A DNA stretch of 64,000 nt from Pseudomonadales bacterium (GTDB lineage Bacteria > Pseudomonadota > Gammaproteobacteria > Pseudomonadales > Azotimanducaceae), in NCBI GenBank assembly GCA_028285415.1, contig JANQPF010000005.1:558001-622000 (forward strand). Direction: 5' to 3'. The notes beneath the pieces were generated by a model. That model saw only the letters and a list, made by a program, of their open reading frames with translations, searched no databases and had not been told where the DNA came from. Made by a program: the position numbers and the translations under genes. Positions 16,486 to 24,841 of this stretch are shown here, piece by piece (the first letter of the stretch is position 1; each line of letters begins with the position of its first letter).

Positions 16486-17343
16486 GTGGAAGCGTTGACT
16501 GAAGGTTACGGGCTCATAGAGGGGCCGCTCTGGGTGTCGGGTCGCGGTCTCATGTTCAGCGACGTTCTGAACGGCGGTGTCTTCTGTCTCAGTCCGGATG
16601 GACAGGTCAGCGACGTCTTTGCACACCGCCGTGGCATCGGCGGCATGTCCCTGCACGTCGATGATGGACTGATCGTCAGCGGCCGCAACATCAGCTTCAA
16701 GCCGTTCGGCGGGGGAGAGACCGTGACGGTGCTCGACCGGGACGAGCCCGCGGGGCTCGTCGGCTTCAATGACATCACCACCGACAGTGCGGGCAGGGTT
16801 TATGCAGGTGGCCTGGGCGCGAGCCCGGTGTTTGCGGACGGTCGCGAGCCAGCTTCAGGCAATCTGTATCTGATCGATCTGGATGGTTCCAGCCGTGTCG
16901 TCGGAGAGGACATCCGGCTGACGAACGGCCTCGGATTTTCGCCCGATGGCAGGACGCTTTACCACAGCGACAGTCTACGACGTTCGGTATGTTGTTATGA
17001 TGTTGCGGAGAGCGGCGATCTCGGACCCAAGCGAACGTTCGTCGAGACCGAGCGGGGCGTGCCGGATGGATTGGTCGTTGCGGAGGATGGCTCAGTCTGG
17101 GTGGCCCTGGCCGGGGGCGGTCAGGGAGTGGCGGTGTTCGAATCCGACGGTACGTATCGTCAGCACATCGAGATCCCACATCCCATGTGCACGAGCGTTT
17201 GTTTCGGCGGCGACGATCTTCAAGACCTGTACATCGTTTCGGGTTCCGAGGGCCTGGATGGCGATGCCCGGGGTGGGGTGTTCAAGGTCCGCACGGAGGT
17301 GGCCGGGCTGGCAGTGGCTCCGGCCCGGGTGGCGTTGGGTTAA
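16486..17343 (+). CDS. SMP-30 / gluconolactonase-like beta-propeller protein
   Basis: About 285 residues, with the six-bladed propeller pattern of SMP-30/lactonase enzymes. The opening EGPLWVSGRGLMFSDV carries the metal-binding Glu. GFNDITTDSAGRVYAGGLG and ITNGLGF-like repeats (RLTNGLGFSPDGRTLYHSDS) follow, then VPDGLVVAEDGSVWVALAGGG near the C-terminus. These enzymes hydrolyse sugar or acid lactones using a divalent metal. The start is a GTG with AAGGGGAG upstream; an in-frame GTG at 16450 lacks that site. It is divergent from an Ldh-type dehydrogenase, and the two could act in sequence on an aldonic or hydroxy-acid lactone (inference). Confidence 0.8.
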   Translation: MEALTEGYGLIEGPLWVSGRGLMFSDVLNGGVFCLSPDGQVSDVFAHRRGIGGMSLHVDDGLIVSGRNISFKPFGGGETVTVLDRDEPAGLVGFNDITTDSAGRVYAGGLGASPVFADGREPASGNLYLIDLDGSSRVVGEDIRLTNGLGFSPDGRTLYHSDSLRRSVCCYDVAESGDLGPKRTFVETERGVPDGLVVAEDGSVWVALAGGGQGVAVFESDGTYRQHIEIPHPMCTSVCFGGDDLQDLYIVSGSEGLDGDARGGVFKVRTEVAGLAVAPARVALG

Positions 17344-18663
17344 CTAATCCTGCTGAGCCTCAATTTCTGCGCGGATCGCCCTTATCCCCGACCACAGCAT
17401 GATCGCACCAATGGGGCAGAGAATTGCGCCGCTCAAGGCGATGGCCTGTCCAATCGCCTCGTCAGCTCCGAAGACATAGTCGGTAGTGAGGGCAAGCACG
17501 GTTGGACCGAGCCCCAGGCCAATCAGATTGGCGACCAGCAGGTACACCGCCATGACCTGGCCACGCATGCGGTTCGGCGTCATGAGCTGCAGGGTGCCGC
17601 CGGTGATCCCGCCCTGAAAAGCAGAGAAGAAAACTGCCAGCGACATCACGACAATACCTGCGGCGGGACTGCTGACAAAGCCGAGGCCGATGGTGCAGGG
17701 CATCATGCAGAGCATGCTGATGACGATGACGCGCACGTAAGCGTCGGGCACCCCCTTTTGCATCCACTTGTCGGCAACCACCCCGGCGAACAGGAGCCCG
17801 GCGCTGCCTGCTCCCAGCATGACAAGGCCGAACGTCCAGCCGGCTTCGGCGATGCTGAACTCGAACGTGCGAATGAAGTAGGTTGGTCCCCACAGGTTGA
17901 GCGCGTACACCACCATGACAAATATGGAGACACCGAAGATGTGGCAGCCGTAAGCTCGGCGCCGTTGCCATGTGTAGCGGAGCACCTCGGGAATGGGAAT
18001 GCTGCTCTTGGCGTCAGCGCTGTCGCCGCGGGGCGGCTCGGCCACGGTCGTGCGCAGCAGCAGTGCAACGAGCAGGCCCGGTAGACCGACGATGAAGAAC
18101 GTGAGCTGCCAACCTTCCATCTCACCGACAACGGGCAAGCTGATGACCTCCAGGGTCTGTACGTAGGCCACCACCGCGCCCCCGAGCATGTACGCAAAGC
18201 CCGAGCCGAGCGTGACGCCGAGCATATAGACCGACAACGCACGCGCGAGGGTCGACTTCGGGAAGTAATCCGTGATCATCGAATAGGCAGCCGGTCCCAG
18301 CGCGGCCTCGCCGACCCCCACACCCACGCGGGCAAAGAAAAGCGCCCAGAAATTCTTCGCCAGACCGCAGACGGCGGTCATGAAGCTCCAGACCGCAATA
18401 CCCCAGGTGATGAGATTGCGACGGTTTCTGCTGTCCGCAATGCGGGCGAGAGGGATGCCCATGAGCGCGTAGAAGAGAGAAAAAGCGAGGCCCGCCAGCA
18501 GGCTGTATTGCGTGTCGCTGATGGCAAATGACTCGCGAATGGGGCCGACCAGGAGGCCCATGATCATGCGGTCGAGAAACGAGAACATCTGCGCCAGCAG
18601 CAGCACCATGATCACGTACCAGCGATAGGTTGCCGACGAACCCGGATTGCTCAGTCTCTGCAT
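17344..18663 (-). CDS. MFS transporter (Spinster-like, 12 TM)
   Basis: The 439-residue major facilitator has about 12 hydrophobic helices. The N-terminal half shows FSFLDRMIMGLLVGPIRESF, DTQYSLLAGLAFSLFYALMG and the loop motif ARIADSRNRRN. This pattern is common in proteobacterial Spinster-like MFS proteins found in aromatic or steroid catabolic clusters. I chose the ATG at 18663 behind GGGGAGC; an ATG at 18699 lies within the -10 region proposed for its own promoter. It is divergent from a VOC protein and MarR regulator across a palindromic control region, so it probably carries the compound handled by these genes. Confidence 0.85.
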   Translation of the reverse strand: MQRLSNPGSSATYRWYVIMVLLLAQMFSFLDRMIMGLLVGPIRESFAISDTQYSLLAGLAFSLFYALMGIPLARIADSRNRRNLITWGIAVWSFMTAVCGLAKNFWALFFARVGVGVGEAALGPAAYSMITDYFPKSTLARALSVYMLGVTLGSGFAYMLGGAVVAYVQTLEVISLPVVGEMEGWQLTFFIVGLPGLLVALLLRTTVAEPPRGDSADAKSSIPIPEVLRYTWQRRRAYGCHIFGVSIFVMVVYALNLWGPTYFIRTFEFSIAEAGWTFGLVMLGAGSAGLLFAGVVADKWMQKGVPDAYVRVIVISMLCMMPCTIGLGFVSSPAAGIVVMSLAVFFSAFQGGITGGTLQLMTPNRMRGQVMAVYLLVANLIGLGLGPTVLALTTDYVFGADEAIGQAIALSGAILCPIGAIMLWSGIRAIRAEIEAQQD

Positions 18664-18686
18664 GATGCTCCCCAAAACCCTGGCGG

Positions 18687-18744
18687 ATGCTATTGACATC
18701 CCTCGGAATAGTCAACAATATTGAAGGTCCATGACATTGACTAT
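18687..18744. promoter_or_regulatory. Overlapping divergent promoters with nested palindromes (MarR-type control region)
   Basis: Plus strand: TTGACA at 18693-18698, 17 bases, then CAATAT at 18716-18721, reading into the VOC gene. Minus strand: TTGACT (complement of 18710-18715), 17 bases, then TAGCAT (complement of 18687-18692), reading into the MFS gene. The two promoters overlap. The perfect palindrome CAATATTG (18716-18723) covers the plus -10. A wider inverted pair, ATAGTCAA at 18708-18715 and TTGACTAT at 18737-18744, flanks it. A dimeric repressor here would shut both directions; the MarR gene at 19340 is the obvious candidate. Confidence 0.6.
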
Positions 18745-18756
18745 CGGAGGAAGGTC

Positions 18757-19338
18757 ATGAGCGAAATCAAGATGAACGGCGTGCATCACCTGGCGCTCGT
18801 CTGCAAAGACATGGAGCGCACCGTCGACTTTTATACCAACGTGCTGGATATGAAGCTGACCAAAGGCTTCGATCTCGAAGGTTACGGCCAGCACTTCTTC
18901 TTCGACATGGGCAACGGCAGTGAGCTGGCGTTTTTCTGGTTCAACGACGCGCACCAGGCGCAGCCCGGCGTCGCCTCGGCAGGCAACATTGTGGGCCGAG
19001 CGGGACCGACAATCAGCTCCGCGCACGGCTCGATGAACCACGTTGCCTTCAACGTCGACAAGGACGATATCGCGGCATATCGCGAAAACCTCGTGGCCAA
19101 GGGCGTCGACTGCTCGGAGATTGTCAATCACAACGACGTCGTCACGGGTGAAGAATCGCGCACCGCACAGGAGGCTTCGGAGAAAACCTGGCTGCAGTCT
19201 TTCTATTTCTTCGATCCGGACGGTGTGATGCTCGAATTCTGCGCAACCCTGCAGCCCGGTCTGCCGAACGTCGACCTGCCTGTCAACGAGAAAGGCATCA
19301 AAGCGAACGGCGAACCGGTCACCGGGATTCCAGCGTAG
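18757..19338 (+). CDS. VOC (glyoxalase / extradiol dioxygenase fold) family protein
   Basis: The 193-residue protein has two beta-alpha-beta-beta-beta modules. The first starts with GVHHLALVCKDMERTVDFYTNVLDMK (metal His near residue 8). The second starts with MNHVAFNVDK, and DPDGVMLEF carries the expected metal-binding Glu. Metal-dependent lyases, isomerases and dioxygenases share this fold, so the reaction is not determined. The ATG at 18757 has GGAGGAAGG just upstream. It is followed one base after its stop by a MarR gene (translational coupling) and faces the MFS transporter gene. Confidence 0.8.
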   Translation: MSEIKMNGVHHLALVCKDMERTVDFYTNVLDMKLTKGFDLEGYGQHFFFDMGNGSELAFFWFNDAHQAQPGVASAGNIVGRAGPTISSAHGSMNHVAFNVDKDDIAAYRENLVAKGVDCSEIVNHNDVVTGEESRTAQEASEKTWLQSFYFFDPDGVMLEFCATLQPGLPNVDLPVNEKGIKANGEPVTGIPA

Positions 19339-19339
19339 C

Positions 19340-19804
19340 GTGGCGCAAAACGGCGCAGAAGCGCTCCCGGAAACCGACGAGCACGGCCTGCTGCGTACCC
19401 TGGTGCACGCGGCATACTGGCTCGATGACGGGCTCCAGGCGCACATGCAGCGCCACGCGGGCGTATCGCTGCCGCGCGCGCAGTCGATGGCGATGATTTA
19501 TCTCACGGAAGGGGTGGACCGCCCGTCGGATCTGGCCGTGAAGCTCGACGTGTCGAAACAGGCTGCACAGCAGGTTTTGAAGGAGCTGAAAGCCAAAGGC
19601 ATCATCGACGTGCAACCGGATCCGGAGAACGGACGTCAGAAGCGGGTGTCGCTGACGGCGTATGGACGGCAGCTGCGCGGCATTGCACAGCAGGGGCTTT
19701 TTAACCTCGAGGCAGAGCTCAATCGGCGCATCGGCACCAGGAACCTGGTTGGTTTGCGTCGCGCGCTCGATGCGGACTGGGGGCAGCCGCCGCGGGCGGA
19801 CTAG
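19340..19804 (+). CDS. MarR-family transcriptional regulator (first of two)
   Basis: The 154-residue winged-helix protein shows the MarR pattern: SLPRAQSMAMIYLTEGVDRPSDLAVKLDVSKQAAQQVLKELKAKGIIDVQPDPENGRQKRVSLTAYG, with the recognition helix near residues 72-88 and the wing at DPENGRQKRV. It begins with GTG one base after the VOC stop, so the two are coupled. It converges with and overlaps by four bases the PanE-like gene. It most likely represses the divergent MFS/VOC promoters through the palindromes at 18708-18744 and is relieved by a small aromatic or acid ligand (inference). Confidence 0.85.
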   Translation: MAQNGAEALPETDEHGLLRTLVHAAYWLDDGLQAHMQRHAGVSLPRAQSMAMIYLTEGVDRPSDLAVKLDVSKQAAQQVLKELKAKGIIDVQPDPENGRQKRVSLTAYGRQLRGIAQQGLFNLEAELNRRIGTRNLVGLRRALDADWGQPPRAD

Positions 19805-20718
19805 CTTTCGGCACGCTCCAGCGCTTTCACCAGCGTTGTCAACGCGGCGTTGATGGGCGCTGTCATACCCACCTGCGCCGCGGCCACCGGCACGGCGCCG
19901 TTGATGACGTCCACCTCGCTCAGTCTTCCGGCTTCGATGTCGAGGAGCACCGAGGGCCGGGCGTGCGGCATGCGCCCGGCGAAATCGCGAACCTCTGCGA
20001 CGGGATCATCGAAAGGCAGAGTGATGCCGAGCGCGGCGGCAACGTCGAACGCTTCGATGGCTGCCGAACGGCTGATTGCGCCGAGCCGCGGATGATCTCT
20101 GACCTCACCGACGGTCATCCCACTGATGGCACAGGGTGCGCTGTAAGCGGCGTTGCAGATGAGCTTGCCCCACTGCATTGCCAGAATATCTTCAACGGCG
20201 GCTGCGTCGAATCCTGCCGCTGCCCATAGGGCTGCTATTTCCTCCACACGTGCTTTGTCCATGGTGGTGTGAGCGCCCATGCGGATGGCTTTCATGTCAT
20301 TGTGGTGCGCATGTCCGGGCTCGGGTAGCGAGGCGCCGAATCCCTGCGCAACGCCCACCAACAGTCGTTCCCCGCCAATTGCTTGCGCCAGCACGTCGGC
20401 GCTGCCAAGGCCGTTCTGGATCGTGAGCACCGCCGTAGCCGGGCCGATGAGCGGGTGCAGATCGCGGGCGGCGGCCGCCACGTGTCTTGCTTTCACGGCG
20501 CAGATGACCAGATCCGCCGCCGTGTCCGGCGGTCTGAGATGAGCCTCCAGCATCACCGTGCGGTCGCCGCTTGCACCGCTGACGCGCAGGCCATGCGCGT
20601 TGATGGCAGCAACGTGTCCCTCGTTGGCGTCGACCACGGAGACGTCGTTGCCCGCTTCAGCCAGGAGCGCCGCGTAGATGGAACCCATGGCGCCGCAGCC
20701 GACCACAACAATCTTCAT
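19801..20718 (-). CDS. 2-dehydropantoate 2-reductase (ApbA/PanE) family oxidoreductase
   Basis: The 305-residue NADPH-dependent reductase shows the Rossmann start KIVVVGCGAMGSIYAALLAEAG, CAVKARH (equivalent to the family CVKAY/CVKSQ turn), TIQNGLGS, and the C-terminal domain opening with WGKLICNAAYSAPCAISGMT, where the catalytic Lys of the WxKL motif lies. The ATG at 20718 is one base after the stop of the upstream enolase gene (TGATATG), so they are coupled. As last gene of a catabolic operon it may reduce a 2-oxo acid other than ketopantoate. It should not be named panE without biochemical support. Confidence 0.85.
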   Translation of the reverse strand: MKIVVVGCGAMGSIYAALLAEAGNDVSVVDANEGHVAAINAHGLRVSGASGDRTVMLEAHLRPPDTAADLVICAVKARHVAAAARDLHPLIGPATAVLTIQNGLGSADVLAQAIGGERLLVGVAQGFGASLPEPGHAHHNDMKAIRMGAHTTMDKARVEEIAALWAAAGFDAAAVEDILAMQWGKLICNAAYSAPCAISGMTVGEVRDHPRLGAISRSAAIEAFDVAAALGITLPFDDPVAEVRDFAGRMPHARPSVLLDIEAGRLSEVDVINGAVPVAAAQVGMTAPINAALTTLVKALERAES

Positions 20719-20719
20719 A

Positions 20720-21883
20720 TCAGGCCACAAGCTCCGCAATCAGCGGCGCCAGCGAGTCTTTCTGCTCCAGTCCCCAACCGGGTGCATCGCCGGCGGTGAC
20801 GTTGCCGTTCACGAGAGCGCATCCCGAAGAAAACCCGCCGAAGGGTTGAAAGACGCCCGGGTATGCTTCGCAGCCACCCAGACCCAACCCGGTGACAATA
20901 TGGAGATTGATCAGATGACCGCCGTGAGGGATGCATTGGCTGCGGGCGAAACCGGCAGTCTCGGCAGCGGCGAGCGTTGCCAGATATTCCGTCAAGCCGT
21001 AAGACAAGCCGGGGTCCATCTGCAGAACGTCGCGATCGTGGCGGAGTCCCGCGTAGCGCAGGAGATTTCTGCTGTCGGCGCTGCTGAACAGATTCTCGCC
21101 TGTGGCAAGCGCTCCTTCGTAACATGCCGCGAGCTCCGCCTGCAGCGCAAAGTCCAAAGGATCGCCGGCTTCTTCGAACCATCTGAGGTTGTATTTTGCC
21201 AGCGCGTTGCCGTAGGTGACGGCCGCGTCGAAGTCGAAACGACCGTTCGCGTCGACGGCCACTTTCCCCGGGTCGCCGGCCACCTCGATGGCAGTTTCGA
21301 TCCGGTCCAGATCTTGCGCCAGGCTTGCGCCGCCAATCTTGATCTTGAAAGCCGTATAGCCGAGGTCCCGGTAGCTGCAAAGCTCGTCTTTGAGTCTCGC
21401 GGTGGAATCCTCCGGATAGTAGTAGCCGCCGGCTGCATACGTGGGCGCGCCGTTTGCGAGTGGCGTCGATTCGAGCCGCTGCGCGATATAGGCACCGGAA
21501 GGCAGATCGGCGAGCTTGGCGTTCAAATCCCAGACCGCAAGCTCCAGCGCGGCAACGGCACCCGCTCGATCACCGTGGCCGCCGGGTTTTTCGTTTTGCA
21601 AGGCAACGCCGGCAATCCGTGCCGGGTCCAGCTGACCGGCCGCATCGAGGAGTTCATCCGGGTTTGCGTCGAGCACGCGAGGTATCAGGCGCTCGCGCAG
21701 GATGCCGCTCTGCGCGAAGCGACCGATGGAATTGAAGCCGATACCTGCCACGGGTCGGCCGTCGCGGATTTGATCGCTGACCACGGCCACGAGCGACACC
21801 GTGTGATCGCGAAAGCTCACGACGGCGTTGGCGACGGCGCCTTCCAGCCGCACAGCCTGTTCGCAAATGGCGGTGATGCGCAT
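20720..21883 (-). CDS. Enolase-superfamily dehydratase, D(-)-tartrate dehydratase-like
   Basis: This 387-residue protein has the mandelate racemase/muconate lactonising fold. Acid/base and metal residues are visible: FKIKIGG (KxK), VAVDANGRFD (metal Asp), WFEEAGDP (metal Glu), TGENLF (metal Glu) and CIPHGGH (catalytic His). Several long blocks (GFNSIGRFAQSG, NEKPGGHGDRAGAVAALELAVWD, YAAGGYYYPED, LRYAGLRHDRD) closely match my memory of the Bradyrhizobium D(-)-tartrate dehydratase. It probably dehydrates a 2,3-dihydroxy acid to an oxo acid. Start is an ATG five bases after the ABM gene. The PanE-like reductase directly downstream could reduce the product. Confidence 0.8.
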   Translation of the reverse strand: MRITAICEQAVRLEGAVANAVVSFRDHTVSLVAVVSDQIRDGRPVAGIGFNSIGRFAQSGILRERLIPRVLDANPDELLDAAGQLDPARIAGVALQNEKPGGHGDRAGAVAALELAVWDLNAKLADLPSGAYIAQRLESTPLANGAPTYAAGGYYYPEDSTARLKDELCSYRDLGYTAFKIKIGGASLAQDLDRIETAIEVAGDPGKVAVDANGRFDFDAAVTYGNALAKYNLRWFEEAGDPLDFALQAELAACYEGALATGENLFSSADSRNLLRYAGLRHDRDVLQMDPGLSYGLTEYLATLAAAETAGFARSQCIPHGGHLINLHIVTGLGLGGCEAYPGVFQPFGGFSSGCALVNGNVTAGDAPGWGLEQKDSLAPLIAELVA

Positions 21884-21888
21884 GCGTA

Positions 21889-22185
21889 TCAGAAGGTGCG
21901 TGCGAGACGGTAGCCGACGCCGTTCGGCTGATAGGCCAGGAGCTTGGGCAGGTCCGGATGCTCGCGTGCCAGCGCCCCGGCAGCCTGAAACGCGGCCTCA
22001 TTGATCCACTCGGCCTGGTGCACGATCGAAGCGCCGTCGCGGCTTGCCAGCAGGCGGCTGTTGAGAAATCCCGGTTGCCGGCTCAGGAAGCTTGCGACGT
22101 ACGCGCCAATTTCCTCGACTGCCTGAGCCTGATCGGCCGGCGTGGTGGTGAACGTCACGACCACGAAGTGGTGTGCGTCACTCAT
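21889..22185 (-). CDS. Antibiotic biosynthesis monooxygenase (ABM) domain protein
   Basis: The 98-residue ferredoxin-like fold protein shows FVVVTFTTTPADQAQAVEEI, the central QPGFLNSRLLASRDGASIVHQAEWINEAAFQAA, and a C-terminal strand. These are typical of ABM/YgiN-like proteins, which act as cofactor-free monooxygenases, isomerases or heme-binding proteins. Its ATG overlaps the MetE-like stop by four bases. As part of the six-gene minus-strand operon it could oxygenate or isomerise an unstable intermediate. No specific reaction can be assigned. Confidence 0.8.
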   Translation of the reverse strand: MSDAHHFVVVTFTTTPADQAQAVEEIGAYVASFLSRQPGFLNSRLLASRDGASIVHQAEWINEAAFQAAGALAREHPDLPKLLAYQPNGVGYRLARTF

Positions 22186-23216
22186 GACATTGCAGCGCGC
22201 ACGAGATCCCTGCCGGTGACCATGTTGCTCAGCTTGGCGAACGCAACGTCGCGGGAGAGATACTTCATACCGCAGTCTGGTGCGATGACCATGCGCTCCG
22301 CAGGAATGACATCAAGCGCCGCGTTGATGCGTTCCGCCACGACTTCCGGCGTTTCCGGGGTGGTGTCACGCAGGTCGATGACGCCAACATGCACGCGTTT
22401 GTTGGGCAGGAGCGCCAACAGATCCATTTTGAGGCGTGGCTGCGCGCACTCGATGGATATCTCTTCCGCGACGCAGGCATCCAGCTCTTCCAGGAAGGAG
22501 TATCCATCGGGTTTGTCGTCGACGTGCTTGCCGTATCCGAAGCACACGTGCAGCACGGTGGGACCGTCAGCGTCTGCGAGCGCCCTGTCGATTGCGGGCA
22601 CCGCATATTCCCGCGCCGCCTCCGGTCGCGCCTGCACATAGGGTTCGTCGAGCTGCACGATGTCGACGCCGGCGGCAAACAGATCTTTGACTTCCTCGTT
22701 GACCGCTGCGGCGTACGCCAGCGCAAGCTCGCCGTCGTCCGCGTAGAAGTCGTTCTGCGCCTGCTGGGCCATGGTGAAAGGGCCGGGCAGCGTGATTTTG
22801 ATGGGTTTGTCCGTGTGAGATTTGAGGAATTCGACGAACGGCGCCTCTACCGCGTCTCGACGCCTGATTTCGCCCGTAACACGCGGCACGGGAACCATCT
22901 TACCGGTGCGATCCATCGCCGCGCCGGGATTGTCGATGTCTACCCCATCAAGCGCATTGGCGAAGCGGTTGGAGTAACTTTCCCGCCGCATTTCACCGTC
23001 GGTCACGATGTCCACACCTGCAATGTGCTGATCATGCAGCGCCACCAGCGTGGCGTCGTTCTGCGCCTCCGCCAGGTCCTGCCGTGACGGTTTCCACAGG
23101 TCGTGCAGCAGCACGCGTGGCGGCAGGCGCTCTCCCAATCGGGCTTTGTCGATCAGCCACTCGGGCTGCGCGTAGCTGCCGACCAGACAGGTGGGCAGCG
23201 GGGGATACTCAATCAT
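22182..23216 (-). CDS. MetE-like (cobalamin-independent methionine synthase C-domain) enzyme
   Basis: The 344-residue protein matches the catalytic barrel of MetE but lacks the MetE N-terminal half. Zinc ligands appear as HVCFG (about residues 222-226) and the second Cys in APDCGM near residue 314. VDIVTDGEMRRESY and KITLPGPFTMAQQ are other family blocks, and VQLDEPYV carries the conserved Asp-Glu. Such stand-alone forms include methyltransferases and epoxyalkane:coenzyme M transferases. It lies in a catabolic operon, overlapping the MarR stop by eight bases, so thiol methyl or alkyl transfer to or from a substrate is more likely than methionine synthesis (inference). Confidence 0.75.
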   Translation of the reverse strand: MIEYPPLPTCLVGSYAQPEWLIDKARLGERLPPRVLLHDLWKPSRQDLAEAQNDATLVALHDQHIAGVDIVTDGEMRRESYSNRFANALDGVDIDNPGAAMDRTGKMVPVPRVTGEIRRRDAVEAPFVEFLKSHTDKPIKITLPGPFTMAQQAQNDFYADDGELALAYAAAVNEEVKDLFAAGVDIVQLDEPYVQARPEAAREYAVPAIDRALADADGPTVLHVCFGYGKHVDDKPDGYSFLEELDACVAEEISIECAQPRLKMDLLALLPNKRVHVGVIDLRDTTPETPEVVAERINAALDVIPAERMVIAPDCGMKYLSRDVAFAKLSNMVTGRDLVRAAMS

Positions 23217-23703
23217 TGCTCATTCCTGTTCGCTCGCAGAGATTGGCATACGTTTGGCTCAGCACTTTGCGCACGATCGCCGCTTCCTCTGGATCAATGC
23301 CGGCGAGCGCCACGTCGTTGACTTCGACGACCGCGGGCATGAGCTTGGCGCGCAGACGCCGTGCTTTGGGGGTGAGGGTGACGAAAAACTTGCGCTTGTC
23401 TTCGGTGCTGCGCTTGCGTCTGGCCAGGCCTGCGTTTACAAGGCTGCGCACGGCTTGCACGGTGGATGCTTCCTTCAGGCCCGCCCGGTCGCTCAACTCG
23501 CGCTGGGTGATGTTGTCTTTCTCCCACAGGACCCGCAGTAAGCGCCATTGGCCGGCACTCACGCCGTGAGGCAGGGTCAACTGCTCCAGCAGCTTCGAGA
23601 ACTCGCGGAAATTGACGCGGGTCAGGTAACCCAGGCTGTGCATCGGATCCAGATAGGGATCGCCGTCACCGGCCGCTCTGCCCATAGAGGCGGACTGTGG
23701 CAT
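23209..23703 (-). CDS. MarR-family transcriptional regulator (second)
   Basis: The 164-residue protein has a MarR winged helix: GVSAGQWRLLRVLWEKDNIT, then QRELSDRAGLKEASTVQAVRSLVNAGLARRKRSTEDKRKFFVTLTPKARRL, with the wing at STEDKRKFFV. The N-terminal 30 residues (MHSLGYLTRVNFREFSKLLEQL) form the dimerisation helix. It is the second gene of the hydrolase-led operon, five bases after the hydrolase stop. A nearly perfect 20-bp palindrome at 24842-24861, between the two divergent operons, is its likely operator. Confidence 0.87.
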   Translation of the reverse strand: MPQSASMGRAAGDGDPYLDPMHSLGYLTRVNFREFSKLLEQLTLPHGVSAGQWRLLRVLWEKDNITQRELSDRAGLKEASTVQAVRSLVNAGLARRKRSTEDKRKFFVTLTPKARRLRAKLMPAVVEVNDVALAGIDPEEAAIVRKVLSQTYANLCERTGMSND

Positions 23704-23708
23704 CTACT

Positions 23709-24824
23709 TCATTCCTTAGTGTTGAGCCAATCAGCAATCATATCGGCTACGCCGTCGCGCGCATCCCCCGGGTTTTCGAGATAGTGGTCCCCCGGAATCA
23801 TCTCGAGCCCCTTGTCGGAGGCGCCCAGCGCATCGTAGATCGCCTGCGCATCGCTCGGGAAAACGCCAGTGTCCGCAGTGCTCTGGATGACCAGCGCCGG
23901 TTCCGTGATGCGTGCCAGGTGCGGCGCGCCCCGGCAGTGGGAGTCTTCGAGCGACCACATCGAAAGCCAGGTGCGCAGCGTGTTGGTCAGCCCGATACCG
24001 CGCGGTGAAAAGTTGGCGGCTTTCGGATCGCCCGCATAGCAGCGCCCTACCTCACGCTCGGAAGGGTCGATGTTGCCGTCCATCAGTCTGAGATCAGCCC
24101 ACGTGCGGTACATATTGAACGCCCGGTCGAACATGCCGAGATCTTTGACGCGGGCAAGCTCATCATGACACCACGCGGTCAGGCGATTGTTACGCGCGGT
24201 TTGCGCGCTGTGGTATCGCGCTATGAACTCGTCGGAGTAGGGTGGTCCGTGCTCCGGATTGAACATGTTCAGCGTCTCATCAACGCTGGTCGGGTCCGTC
24301 TCGTCGGTGATCGACGGATCGAACCAGGCCGTCAGCACCTCCGGTCGTCCCAGGTGCGCGCAGAGGGAAACGTAGTAGTCCGCCGGCTGCAGATCGTGCA
24401 GCGCGTCCGGTAGCTCGAGTCCGGGTGTCGGTGTCATTGTGACGCCCTTGGCCTGCGACTGATAGGCGCCCATCAGCGATCCGCCGCCGGAGTTGCCTAG
24501 TATGACAAGCTGCTCTACACCCGCTTCTTCACGCAGCCAGCGAACCCCTGCGCCGATATCGATGAGTGCATGCTCGAGCAGAAAGAAGCCTTCCGCACCG
24601 CGAAAACGGGTGTTCCATCCCAGGAAGCCGTATCCCCGCTCCGCCATGTAGGGACCCAGATAGTGCTCGCTGAAATCGACGTTGTAGTGTGTGGCGATAA
24701 ACGCGGTCTTCGGTTGGCCAACTTTTGGCCTGAAGTAGAGACCCTGGCAGGGATAGAAACCGGCACCGTTGCGCGCGCTTGTCGGCGACGTCATTGATAC
24801 GAATTCGCGCTCCCAGGCACCCAT
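23709..24824 (-). CDS. Alpha/beta hydrolase
   Basis: The 371-residue protein shows a serine nucleophile elbow GNSGGG (about residues 109-114), a probable acid in QSTADTGVFPSD near residue 315, and the catalytic His in PGDHYLENPGD near the C-terminus. The N-terminal part resembles alpha/beta hydrolases that start with a peptide or ester cap (FIATHYNVDFSEHYLGPYMAERGYGFLGWNTRFRG). It is the first gene of a six-gene minus-strand operon and faces the flavin-enzyme operon. The likely role is ester, lactone or carbon-carbon bond hydrolysis early in the pathway. An ATG eleven codons in (24794) is an alternative start. Confidence 0.8.
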   Translation of the reverse strand: MGAWEREFVSMTSPTSARNGAGFYPCQGLYFRPKVGQPKTAFIATHYNVDFSEHYLGPYMAERGYGFLGWNTRFRGAEGFFLLEHALIDIGAGVRWLREEAGVEQLVILGNSGGGSLMGAYQSQAKGVTMTPTPGLELPDALHDLQPADYYVSLCAHLGRPEVLTAWFDPSITDETDPTSVDETLNMFNPEHGPPYSDEFIARYHSAQTARNNRLTAWCHDELARVKDLGMFDRAFNMYRTWADLRLMDGNIDPSEREVGRCYAGDPKAANFSPRGIGLTNTLRTWLSMWSLEDSHCRGAPHLARITEPALVIQSTADTGVFPSDAQAIYDALGASDKGLEMIPGDHYLENPGDARDGVADMIADWLNTKE

Positions 24825-24841
24825 ATTTCCCCCCCCGAAAA

